A stretch of 6,078 nucleotides of DNA from an uncultured Caulobacteraceae bacterium. GTDB lineage: Bacteria; Pseudomonadota; Alphaproteobacteria; Caulobacterales; Caulobacteraceae. Positions 1 through 5,950 of this stretch are shown piece by piece. Where the stretch lies: the NCBI GenBank assembly GCA_937952995.1, contig CALFYB010000362.1, forward strand, positions 1-6,078, written 5' to 3'. The translations under genes were made by a program, and so were the position numbers. The notes beneath the pieces were generated by a model, which saw only the letters and a list, made by a program, of their open reading frames with translations, was not told the DNA's origin and made no database searches. The stretch's first letter is position 1. Each line of letters starts with the position of its first letter.

Positions 1-1
1 C

Positions 2-877
2 GACATCGTGTCGGGCTTCAATCCAGCCCGCATCAACGCCGCCCTTAACGGCACAGCCCCCGGGCTTGTTGGCGTCGGACCGGTCAGGCCTGAAACCTCG
101 ACCTCCTATGAAGCAGGTCTGAAGAGCCGGTTCTTGGACAACCGGATCCAGCTCAACCTGATCGGCTTCTTGACCAACTACGACAATTTCCAAGCCCAGT
201 CCGCCGTGCTCGTCGGCACGCCGCCAGCGCCGCAATTTGTCCTCAACAATGTCGGCAAGCTGCGTACCAAAGGCGTCGAGCTCGAGTTCTCAGCCAAGCC
301 GAACGATTGGCTGCGCCTAGATGCCGGTGCTGCGGTGACCGATGCCGTCATGATCTCGTTCAAGGGCGCTCAAGGCTATCCAGGCATGACCGGTCAGGTC
401 TGGAACGGATCCAGTTCCGCCTTCGTCGGAAACTGCACCTCGGCCCCGGCTGCCACGGCGGCTGGACCCCGCACGACCTGCACCTATCAGGACCGTTCGG
501 GCGCTCGTTTGCCTAACTCGCCGAAGCTGAAGTTCAATCTTGGTGCTACCGCCAACTTCCCACTGCGGGACGATGTCGACGGTACCTTCATCGTCAACTA
601 TCAGCATCAGAGCTCGGTCAACTTTGACCTGCTCGGCAACCCCTTGACGGTCCAAGACGGTTACGGTGTTCTCAACACCAGCTTGGCTGCCGAATACAAG
701 GCGATCAAGGCAACCGTGTTCGTCAACAACGTCTTCGACAAGCACTATGCCTCGAGCCTTTCGGACGGTTTCGGGACCTACGGCGGCAGCGCCTCCAACG
801 ACATTCATGTCATCAGCGCGTTTCTTGCGCGAGACTCCCGCCGGTATTCGGGTGTCAAGTTGAGCGTTGCGTTCTAG
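2..877 (+). CDS. TonB-dependent outer-membrane receptor, C-terminal part (5' end outside the window)
   Basis: This is the last 291 residues of a TonB-dependent receptor. The frame is open from base 2, so the GTG at 8 is internal and not a real start; the plug domain and most of the barrel lie upstream. The visible part has the alternating aromatic/polar pattern of outer-membrane beta strands. It includes the segment ETSTSYEAGLKSRF, the common NNVGKLRTKGVELEF strand (about 245-289), and the late FVNNVFDKHY motif. It ends in phenylalanine (SGVKLSVAF, TAG at 875-877), the usual barrel-assembly signal of such receptors. Two cysteines (codons 434-436 and 479-481) flank a short Ala/Thr-rich stretch, probably in an extracellular loop, and may form a disulfide. 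Such proteins import oligosaccharides, siderophores or cofactors using TonB energy. The downstream hexuronate transporter and nearby glycosidase suggest a carbohydrate ligand, but the sequence does not prove it. Confidence 0.93.
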   Translation, partial: DIVSGFNPARINAALNGTAPGLVGVGPVRPETSTSYEAGLKSRFLDNRIQLNLIGFLTNYDNFQAQSAVLVGTPPAPQFVLNNVGKLRTKGVELEFSAKPNDWLRLDAGAAVTDAVMISFKGAQGYPGMTGQVWNGSSSAFVGNCTSAPAATAAGPRTTCTYQDRSGARLPNSPKLKFNLGATANFPLRDDVDGTFIVNYQHQSSVNFDLLGNPLTVQDGYGVLNTSLAAEYKAIKATVFVNNVFDKHYASSLSDGFGTYGGSASNDIHVISAFLARDSRRYSGVKLSVAF

Positions 878-888
878 TCATCCAACTC

Positions 889-929
889 AATTCAGGTCGG
901 CCAGGCCTTGTGCTTGACCGACCTGAGTT
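889..929 (+). terminator. Terminator-like hairpin after the TonB-dependent receptor
   Basis: The arms TCAGGTCGG (892-900) and CCGACCTGA (918-926) are perfectly complementary. One T-G wobble and two A-T pairs extend the stem to about 12 bp, ending in AA (889-890) and TT (928-929). The loop is about 17 bases, and the hairpin is followed by TTTCTA, a short and interrupted T run. It begins 12 bases after the receptor stop and ends 46 bases before the transporter start. It may end or partly attenuate receptor transcription before exuT. The long loop and weak T tract make full termination uncertain. Confidence 0.6.
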
Positions 930-961
930 TCTATCGACCAGCTAAATAGCCCCGATGGGGC

Positions 962-968
962 GAGGGGA
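962..968 (+). promoter_or_regulatory. Ribosome binding site that selects the exuT start at 976
   Basis: GAGGGGA lies 7 bases before the ATG at 976. The alternative in-frame ATG at 955 has no purine-rich sequence at a suitable distance, and it sits in the loop of a small perfect hairpin (GCCCC 949-953, GGGGC 957-961). The 976 start also gives the N-terminus MRKIPLRWW, which looks like ExuT proteins. Confidence 0.7.
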
Positions 969-975
969 CACGGGC

Positions 976-2232
976 ATGCGCAAAATTCCGCTGAGATGGT
1001 GGATCATTAGCCTGGTCATGCTGGGCACGATCTTGAACTATTTGGCCCGCTCGACCCTTTCGGTTGCGGCCCCGACCTTGAAGTCAGAATTTTCGATGAC
1101 GACCGAGCAATATAGCTGGGTCGTCATGTCTTTTCAGGCCAGCTACACGGTGATGCAAACTGTTGCCGGGACTTTGCTGGATGCACTCGGTACCCGGTTA
1201 GGATTTTTCCTGTTCGCTGTCGGCTGGGCCTTGGCGAATATGGCTCACGCCTTTGCGTTCAATTGGCAGAGCCTTGCCTTCTTTAGGACCCTTTTGGGAG
1301 CGAGCGAAGCGGCTGCGATTCCGGCGGGATCAAAATCCGTCTCGGAATGGTTCCCGCCGCGCGAACGCCCACTGGCGACCAGTGTGTTCCAAATGGGCAC
1401 CAGCGTCGGCAACATGATTGCCCCGCCGCTGGTGGCCTTTTGCATTCTGGCTTGGAGCTGGCAGTCTGCATTCTTGGTTACGGGCGCGCTCAGTCTGGTT
1501 TGGGCGGGACTGTGGTGGTGGGGTTATCGCAGCCCCTCTGAACACCCCAAATTGTCCGCTGACGAGCGTGAGGTGATCGCTGCCGGGCGTAACGATGATG
1601 TCGGGTCCAAGCCTGCGACCCGAAAGGACGTCCTTAGGAGCCGTAGTTTCTGGGCGATTGCCGTCCCGCGCTTTTTGGCAGAACCGGCTTGGCAGACCTT
1701 CAACTTCTTCATCCCCCTCTATCTGGTGGCGGTCTGGAACCTAGATCTCAAAAGCATTGCGCTTTGGGCCTGGCTACCATTTCTCGCTGCGGATTTTGGA
1801 AGCCTCGCCGCTGGCCTCGTTCCCGGCTGGTTGATGAAACGCGGGTCGTCACTGATCGCGTCGCGCAAGATTACAATGACCCTAGGGGCCCTATGCATGA
1901 TCGGGCCTGCCTGCATCGGCTTGGCCGTGTCACCGGGTGTCGCGATTGCGCTGTTCTGTGTCGGCGGTTTTGCCCATCAGATGCTGAATGGCGCGCTCAT
2001 AACGCTGTGTACTGACGTCTTTGACAGTCGCACAGTCGGGACGGCCAGCGGCATGGCGGGAACGTCAGCGTGGGTGGGCGGAATGTTGTTCACCCTTCTG
2101 ATCGGACAGAGCGCCGACAAGTTTGGTTACAACCCGCTGTTCGTCGCGCTCGCAGCATTGGACTTTGCCGGTGCCGCCGTGCTGTGGGCGATCCTTAGGA
2201 CCCCAAAGCCGGTATCGCCCCAGGCCGCATGA
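976..2232 (+). CDS. exuT: MFS hexuronate transporter, ExuT-like (anion:cation symporter family)
   Basis: This predicted inner-membrane symporter of 418 residues imports hexuronates such as glucuronate or galacturonate with protons. It resembles E. coli ExuT along its length as I remember it: LGTILNYLARSTLSVAAPTL in TM1 (about 17-35), a YTVMQTVAGTLLDALGT stretch with the MFS loop motif GxxxDxxGxR (65-74), EAAAIPAGSKSVSEWFPPRER (111-131), and MIAPPLV in TM5. About twelve hydrophobic segments are visible, with a hydrophilic central loop at about 185-222. The ATG at 955 would add seven residues but lacks a ribosome binding site. The gene follows the receptor on the same strand after a hairpin, so it may be partly co-transcribed. 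Its 3' end overlaps the convergent KDG kinase gene by 38 bases. Family members also carry galactonate or glucarate, so the exact substrate rests on context: mannonate and KDG enzymes and a putative glucuronidase lie next to it. Confidence 0.9.
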   Translation: MRKIPLRWWIISLVMLGTILNYLARSTLSVAAPTLKSEFSMTTEQYSWVVMSFQASYTVMQTVAGTLLDALGTRLGFFLFAVGWALANMAHAFAFNWQSLAFFRTLLGASEAAAIPAGSKSVSEWFPPRERPLATSVFQMGTSVGNMIAPPLVAFCILAWSWQSAFLVTGALSLVWAGLWWWGYRSPSEHPKLSADEREVIAAGRNDDVGSKPATRKDVLRSRSFWAIAVPRFLAEPAWQTFNFFIPLYLVAVWNLDLKSIALWAWLPFLAADFGSLAAGLVPGWLMKRGSSLIASRKITMTLGALCMIGPACIGLAVSPGVAIALFCVGGFAHQMLNGALITLCTDVFDSRTVGTASGMAGTSAWVGGMLFTLLIGQSADKFGYNPLFVALAALDFAGAAVLWAILRTPKPVSPQAA

Positions 2233-3082
2233 TGGTCCAGCCGGCCTTGGCGTGACCAAGGCCGGCGGCCTCCATCGGCCCCAATCCGGACAATCTCGCA
2301 CCCAGATAGCCGGCATTGAAGGCATCGCCCGCGCCGCTGGTATCGACGGGGGCAAGCACGGCGTCCGGCGCAATCACGTCGCCATTGGGCAAGCGGCAAC
2401 CGTCGGGACCCAGCTTGACCACGCATTCCTCGCAGCCCAGGCCGCTCCAATGGGCGTAGACGTCTTCGGCGCTGCGTTCGCCCGACAGCGCGGTTTCGTC
2501 TTCGAGTGTGGGTAGGCCAATGGTCGCGCAGGCGATAGCAGCGTCGCGCATAGTCCGTGCCTGCTCTTGGTCCGGCCATAGGCGCGCGCGGTAGTTGCCA
2601 TCAAAGGCGACCTGACCGCCGGCGTCGCGCACTTTGGCCGCAAGATCGAGGAGCCTCAGGCGCGCGGGCGGCGGGAGAACCGCTAAAGAAATCAACGAAA
2701 AAACAATCAGGTCCGCCTGCCGGGCGACGTCCAGCGCATCTTCGATCCCGGGCAGGTCAAACATCTCCCGGGCCGCGCTGGCATCGCGCCAGTAGGTGAA
2801 ACTGCGCTCGCCCAATGGATCCGAAAGGATCGCATAGAGCCCAGCTGTACGGGTCGGATGGGTCAGCACCAGGCGGGTGTCGACACCCTCCGCTTCGATG
2901 GCGGCGCGCAGACCAGCGCTGAATGGATCCATCCCGAGGGCGGACAGATAGGCGACCTCGTGACCATCTCTGGCAAGATGTATCGCCGTGTTCAGCGTGT
3001 CGCCGCCGTGCCCAAGTCGCCAGTTACCGTCCCGTTGGGAGAGCTCCAACATGGCTTCGCCGATGAGAACGATCCTTGCCAA
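2195..3082 (-). CDS. kdgK: 2-keto-3-deoxygluconate kinase (PfkB/ribokinase family)
   Basis: KdgK phosphorylates 2-keto-3-deoxygluconate with ATP to KDPG in the cytoplasm, feeding the Entner-Doudoroff aldolase. The 295-residue protein has the N-terminal strand and glycine-rich substrate region of PfkB kinases (IVLIGEAMLEL, then GGDTLNTAIHLARDG at 26-40). It also has the sugar-acid segment SFTYWRDASAAR (94-105), typical of KDG kinases, DGNYRARLW (161-169), and the ATP/anion-hole motif DTSGAGDAF (247-255) with Asp253 as the expected catalytic base. The length is normal for the family (about 300). The start is a TTG; a GGAGG sits 6 bases before it, and the next in-frame ATG would remove the first beta strand. 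It is the last gene of the manD-GH79-kdgK run, 20 bases after the GH79 stop. Its 3' end runs 38 bases into exuT on the other strand. The KDG assignment is strengthened by the adjacent mannonate dehydratase, whose product is KDG. Confidence 0.92.
   Translation of the reverse strand: MARIVLIGEAMLELSQRDGNWRLGHGGDTLNTAIHLARDGHEVAYLSALGMDPFSAGLRAAIEAEGVDTRLVLTHPTRTAGLYAILSDPLGERSFTYWRDASAAREMFDLPGIEDALDVARQADLIVFSLISLAVLPPPARLRLLDLAAKVRDAGGQVAFDGNYRARLWPDQEQARTMRDAAIACATIGLPTLEDETALSGERSAEDVYAHWSGLGCEECVVKLGPDGCRLPNGDVIAPDAVLAPVDTSGAGDAFNAGYLGARLSGLGPMEAAGLGHAKAGWTIMRPGAIPALGS
2240..2266. other. Perfect 11-bp hairpin just downstream of the exuT stop, inside kdgK
   Basis: GCCGGCCTTGG (2240-2250) and CCAAGGCCGGC (2256-2266) are exact reverse complements separated by five bases (CGTGA). 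The hairpin starts 7 bases after the exuT TGA and lies within the kdgK coding sequence, at the codons for residues GLGHAKAG. No T tract follows on either strand, so it is not a classical intrinsic terminator. It could stabilise the 3' end of exuT mRNA or pause polymerase between the convergent genes. It could also be a by-product of GC-rich codon choice for this peptide. Confidence 0.55.
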
Positions 3083-3088
3083 GTGGAG

Positions 3089-3093
3089 CCTCC
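3089..3093 (-). promoter_or_regulatory. Ribosome binding site for the TTG start of kdgK
   Basis: On the minus strand GGAGG is followed by CTCCAC and then TTG at 3082-3080, a 6-base spacer. It lies in the 20-base gap between the GH79 stop codon and kdgK. It supports the TTG over the in-frame ATG at 3055-3053, which falls inside the conserved first strand. Confidence 0.8.
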
Positions 3094-3102
3094 GATTTCA
3101 GA

Positions 3103-4623
3103 TCAGTGACAGGCTGGATTATGGGCGTCGCGCACCGCGATAAAGGCGATGGCTTGACCTGGCAGCTTGACGGCACCCTGTACGGGAACCCCGGTCAGTC
3201 CTGTTAGCTGACCCTTACCGTCGATGCCGGGCGCTTTGCCATTGACCAATACATCACGCGTGTCGAGCGGCTGGCCCGTCATTACCCAGCTGATGGATTG
3301 TTTGCCAACCGAGAGTGCCTGAGGAGAATTGCCGGTATTTAACGCGACAAGTCCAACCCCACCCTCGGTGCCACGTAAACAGTGCGCATAGACCCGAACT
3401 TCAGGGGCTGGAGCCTTCGGTGCAGCTAAAACCGTTGTGCCCATCGTCCGGTGCCAAAGAACCGCCGCCCAGTAGTTGGGGCGCGGGGTCAGTGTGTCTT
3501 TGTCGATTAGGGCGTAGTCAGATGCGGCTAGCGTATTGTGCATCACCACTTGAACGCCCTTTTGGGCCAGCGCGCCGAGTTGGTTCAGGTAGCGGAAACT
3601 GTCAAGAAAGGTGGACGCCCACGGGCTGCCGCCACAGGCAGCCTGAGCGGTTTCGGTGTTCCAAAGGGCCTTGCCCGGCTCAAACCGGTCGCGCAGCGCG
3701 CCATAATGGTCAACATCAAGCAAGGTGCGGTCGAGCCACTCGGCCTTCAGGGCATCTGCCTTAAGCGCAGTGCCCATTTTCATCTGCTCGCAGCGCTGCG
3801 AAACGGAGCCGTAAAAATGGTAGCTGACGGCATCAAGACTGTTGGGATTGGCCTTCATCATATCTTCGGAGCTGACGAACTTCCCGCCAATCGAGTTGAC
3901 CGGAATGTTCTTGGTCAGTGAGCCTTCGCCGACACCGCCGGGACCAATGATCTTCATGGTCGGCACGGCCTTGTGTGCCCAATCCCGGAAGGTTCTAAAA
4001 TCGGCAGCGTAGGCTGCGGCGTCGTAATTTGCGGGCATACCTGCCGTGGCACCGGGAGCGTTGGGTTCATTGAAGAACTCAGCCGCATAGAGGTCGCTAC
4101 CCAAGGCATGTGTCAGGTCGGCTAGGCGCTGGGCTTGGATAGGAGTCCATTTGCCATCGGGCCCTCTTGTCCCGGCGCTAGCCGCAAAGCTGGTCACGAT
4201 GGGGGCGTCGACGGCCTTAGAAAAATTGACCACCCGAGACCACTGATCGCGGGTCAAAACCTGCTTGAAGCCTTCTGGAGGCGTGGTCCGCTCTTCGCCC
4301 TCTGCCATCAGGTAGGTATTGTTCGCCCACGTGCCGCTGACCCGCACGAGGCTCGGACCGAGATTTTTGGCGAGCGCGACCAGTTTGGGGTTGCTCAGGT
4401 CGATGGGGGGGCGTTCGCGATAGACCTCACCGGCTGGCCCGCCGTAGGGTGCCCAAAACCGTCCACCAGTTATCTCAACCATTTCAATATTATAGGCCTG
4501 ATACCGTTCGCTCACGGTGCCGAGCTTTTTCAGGCTCTTCAGGTCCATGCCAAATGATGGGGCACCGAGCGCGGCTGCGCAGGTGAGGGCAAGAAGGCTG
4601 ACAGTGGTCAATTTCGCACGCAT
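3103..4623 (-). CDS. Secreted heparanase-like glycoside hydrolase family 79 (probable beta-glucuronidase)
   Basis: This is a predicted periplasmic retaining glycosidase that releases glucuronic acid from glucuronide ends or acidic glycans. The 506 residues begin with a Sec signal peptide (MRAK, then a hydrophobic Leu/Ala run to about residue 21). A (beta/alpha)8 domain follows: SLVRVSGTW (91-99), acid/base motif FFNEPN with Glu186, SYHFYG (267-272), and nucleophile motif WNTETAQAACGG with Glu324. The block after it (LNQLGALAQKGVQVVMHNTLAASDYALID, then RPNYWAAVLWHRTMGTTVL) aligns by eye with human heparanase. The C-terminal beta domain keeps VRVYAHC (Cys415) and AFIAVRDAHNPACH (Cys505), matching a heparanase disulfide. 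Heparanase's long cleaved linker is not present, so no proteolytic activation is expected. Its ATG lies 12 bases after the manD stop, and its AAGGG ribosome site overlaps that stop, suggesting translational coupling. The exact substrate (simple glucuronide, glucuronoxylan side chain, arabinogalactan or glycosaminoglycan) cannot be read from sequence. Confidence 0.88.
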   Translation of the reverse strand: MRAKLTTVSLLALTCAAALGAPSFGMDLKSLKKLGTVSERYQAYNIEMVEITGGRFWAPYGGPAGEVYRERPPIDLSNPKLVALAKNLGPSLVRVSGTWANNTYLMAEGEERTTPPEGFKQVLTRDQWSRVVNFSKAVDAPIVTSFAASAGTRGPDGKWTPIQAQRLADLTHALGSDLYAAEFFNEPNAPGATAGMPANYDAAAYAADFRTFRDWAHKAVPTMKIIGPGGVGEGSLTKNIPVNSIGGKFVSSEDMMKANPNSLDAVSYHFYGSVSQRCEQMKMGTALKADALKAEWLDRTLLDVDHYGALRDRFEPGKALWNTETAQAACGGSPWASTFLDSFRYLNQLGALAQKGVQVVMHNTLAASDYALIDKDTLTPRPNYWAAVLWHRTMGTTVLAAPKAPAPEVRVYAHCLRGTEGGVGLVALNTGNSPQALSVGKQSISWVMTGQPLDTRDVLVNGKAPGIDGKGQLTGLTGVPVQGAVKLPGQAIAFIAVRDAHNPACH

Positions 4624-4635
4624 GGTTTCACGCCC

Positions 4636-5844
4636 TTACCAGTTCCACATCGTGCCGTCTTGCAGTCGTGCAACGGGCAAGTAGGCGGGTTTGTAGGGAT
4701 ATTTCGCGGCCAAGGTTTCATCGATGTCGACGCCGTGACCTGGCGTTTCACCGCAGAAGAGCTCGCCGCTCTTGAACCAATAGTCATGCGGGAAGACGGC
4801 ATCGGTCTCCTCGCTGTGACGCATATATTCTTGGATACCGAAATTCGGGACCCAGCTGTCGAAGTGAAGCGCGCAGCCCATCGTCACGGGGGACAGGTCG
4901 GTTGCACCATGGCTGCCGGTTCGAATTTGATAGAGCGCCGCGAAGTCTGCGATGCGGCGCATGTGAGTGATGCCGCCCGCGCCGACGATGGTGCACCGGA
5001 TATAGTCGATCAACTGGTTCTGGATCAGATCCTTGGCATCCCAGATGGTGTTGAAGATCTCTCCGACGGCCAGCGGGGTGGTCGTGTGATGACGCACCAG
5101 CTTGAACGCCTCTTGGTTCTCTGCCGGGGTGCAGTCTTCTAGCCAGAACAGCTGATAGGGCTCGAGCATCTTGCCCAGGTTCGCCGCTTCTTGGGGGGTA
5201 TAGCGGTGATGGCCGTCGTGCAGCAGGTGATGGTCAAAGCCATAGGTCCGCCGCAGTTCCTCAAACAGTTTGGGCACATAGTTCAGCGCCTTGCGGGTGT
5301 CCCATCCCGTGACCGAGGGCAGGGCGGCGTCTGCGGGTTCGTAATAGAGCTTGCCCCGGCCGACGCCGTACGCGTCCTTGACGCCCGGAACGCCGGTTTG
5401 GGCGCGGATGGCCTTATATCCAAGGTCAATATAGTGGCCGACTGCATCGACCGTCTCGGCGATGTCCGCGCCGTTGGCATGGCCATAGACCATGATGCCA
5501 TCTCGCGAGCGACCGCCGAGCAACTGGTAGAGCGGCATCCCTGCCATCTTGGCCTTGATATCCCACAGCGCCATGTCGACCGCGGCGATGGCCCGCATCG
5601 TCACCGGCCCGCGCCGCCAGTAGGCCCCGCGATAGAGATACTGCCAGATGTCCTCGATCCGGCGCGGGTCCATCCCGATCAGGCAGGGTATCACGTGCTC
5701 TTCCAGATAGGCGACGACCGACAGTTCCCGCCCGTTGAGGGTGGCATCGCCGATTCCGTAGACCCCTTGGTCGGTTTCGATCTTGAGCGTGACGAAGTTG
5801 CGACCGGGGCAAGTGACGATCACACGGGCGGCGGTAATTTTCAT
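4636..5844 (-). CDS. manD: D-mannonate dehydratase, enolase superfamily (ManD/RspA type)
   Basis: ManD dehydrates D-mannonate to 2-keto-3-deoxy-D-gluconate in the cytoplasm using Mg2+. The 402 residues equal the length of the characterised Novosphingobium aromaticivorans enzyme and share its start (MKITAARVI) and end (DGTMWNW) as I remember it. All expected functional residues are at the family numbering: metal ligands Asp210, Glu236 and Glu262; the catalytic Arg147 and Tyr159 on the mobile loop; His212 (LHDGHHR); His312 and Glu339. This full set points to true mannonate dehydratase activity, not one of the weakly active RspA-like relatives. This family is unrelated to the UxuA mannonate dehydratase. 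The ATG is fixed by homology; only a weak purine sequence precedes it. It is the first gene of the minus-strand operon, with GH79 12 bases downstream and the divergent GntR regulator 106 bases upstream. Confidence 0.96.
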   Translation of the reverse strand: MKITAARVIVTCPGRNFVTLKIETDQGVYGIGDATLNGRELSVVAYLEEHVIPCLIGMDPRRIEDIWQYLYRGAYWRRGPVTMRAIAAVDMALWDIKAKMAGMPLYQLLGGRSRDGIMVYGHANGADIAETVDAVGHYIDLGYKAIRAQTGVPGVKDAYGVGRGKLYYEPADAALPSVTGWDTRKALNYVPKLFEELRRTYGFDHHLLHDGHHRYTPQEAANLGKMLEPYQLFWLEDCTPAENQEAFKLVRHHTTTPLAVGEIFNTIWDAKDLIQNQLIDYIRCTIVGAGGITHMRRIADFAALYQIRTGSHGATDLSPVTMGCALHFDSWVPNFGIQEYMRHSEETDAVFPHDYWFKSGELFCGETPGHGVDIDETLAAKYPYKPAYLPVARLQDGTMWNW

Positions 5845-5876
5845 GACTCGGGCACTCGCATTGTGTTGGCCTAATG

Positions 5877-5887
5877 TGGTATTACCG
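5877..5887. promoter_or_regulatory. Probable GntR/FadR-type operator, manD side
   Basis: TGGTATTACCG fits the FadR-subfamily pattern TGGT-N3-ACCA with one mismatch at the last base; its core GGTA-T-TACC is a perfect palindrome. It lies 33-43 bases before the manD start, where a bound repressor could block manD transcription. The pattern is seen; binding is inferred. Confidence 0.5.
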
Positions 5888-5888
5888 A

Positions 5889-5914
5889 TTGACGGACCAA
5901 TTTCGGTCTGTCAA
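5889..5914. repeat. 10-bp inverted repeat in the divergent promoter
   Basis: Arms TTGACGGACC (5889-5898) and GGTCTGTCAA (5905-5914) are reverse complements at 9 of 10 positions, with a 6-base spacer AATTTC. Each arm starts, on its own strand, with a -35-like sequence (TTGACG rightward, TTGACA leftward). It may be a second operator or paired -35 elements of two divergent promoters. Confidence 0.5.
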
Positions 5915-5921
5915 GTTTTGA

Positions 5922-5937
5922 AAATTGGTTTTACCAA
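5922..5937. promoter_or_regulatory. Probable GntR/UxuR-type operator, regulator side
   Basis: TTGGT (5925-5929) and ACCAA (5933-5937) form a perfect palindrome around TTT, matching the TGGT-N3-ACCA pattern of FadR-subfamily operators. The left half with its flank, AAATTGGT (5922-5929), equals the half-site I remember for enterobacterial UxuR/ExuR boxes. Its reverse complement ACCAATTT occurs again at 5896-5903. The site ends 13 bases before the regulator ATG and touches its ribosome site (AAAAGG, 5936-5941), so autoregulation is likely. Confidence 0.6.
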
Positions 5938-5950
5938 AAGGTTGTCCGCC

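Larger units (their letters stand above)
5845..5950. promoter_or_regulatory. Divergent promoter/operator region between manD and the GntR regulator
   Basis: This 106-base gap must hold the promoters for manD-GH79-kdgK (leftward) and for the GntR gene (rightward). It is more A+T-rich than the flanking genes and packed with inverted repeats, listed separately. A perfect TTGACA hexamer lies on the minus strand (5914-5909), but the hexamer 17 bases on (CAATCG) is a poor -10, so no exact promoter is called. Confidence 0.8.

Noticed and set aside
317..808. Minus-strand open frame (163 codons) opposite the TonB-dependent receptor
   Set aside because: Low-complexity Arg/Gly/Val-rich translation with no family features; the receptor frame explains the region.
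8..877. GTG at 8 as a true start of a short outer-membrane protein
   Set aside because: The frame is open back to the window edge, there is no room to see a ribosome site or signal peptide, and the content is the C-terminal half of a receptor barrel.
955..975. Alternative exuT start at ATG 955
   Set aside because: No ribosome site precedes it and it sits in a hairpin loop. The ATG at 976 has GAGGGGA at the right distance and gives a family-like N-terminus.
2123..2579. Open frames on both strands in other frames over the exuT/kdgK junction
   Set aside because: They are shadows of exuT and kdgK. Their translations are arginine/proline-rich without motifs, while the two called frames carry clear family signatures.
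4561..4623. Possible lipoprotein signal in the GH79 leader because of Cys15 (LALTC)
   Set aside because: Residues before the cysteine (A-L-T) do not fit a lipobox, which needs a small residue Gly/Ala/Ser at -1, and the hydrophobic region continues past it; an ordinary signal peptide fits better.
5191..5874. Long plus-strand open frame (227 codons) antisense to manD
   Set aside because: It lies opposite a fully conserved enzyme gene and has no recognisable domain; open antisense frames are common opposite GC-rich genes.
5886..5914. Exact sigma-70 promoter for manD using minus-strand TTGACA
   Set aside because: The -35 is perfect, but the hexamer 17 bases on is CAATCG. The better -10 candidate TAATAC (5884-5879) is 24 bases away, so no precise promoter was called.
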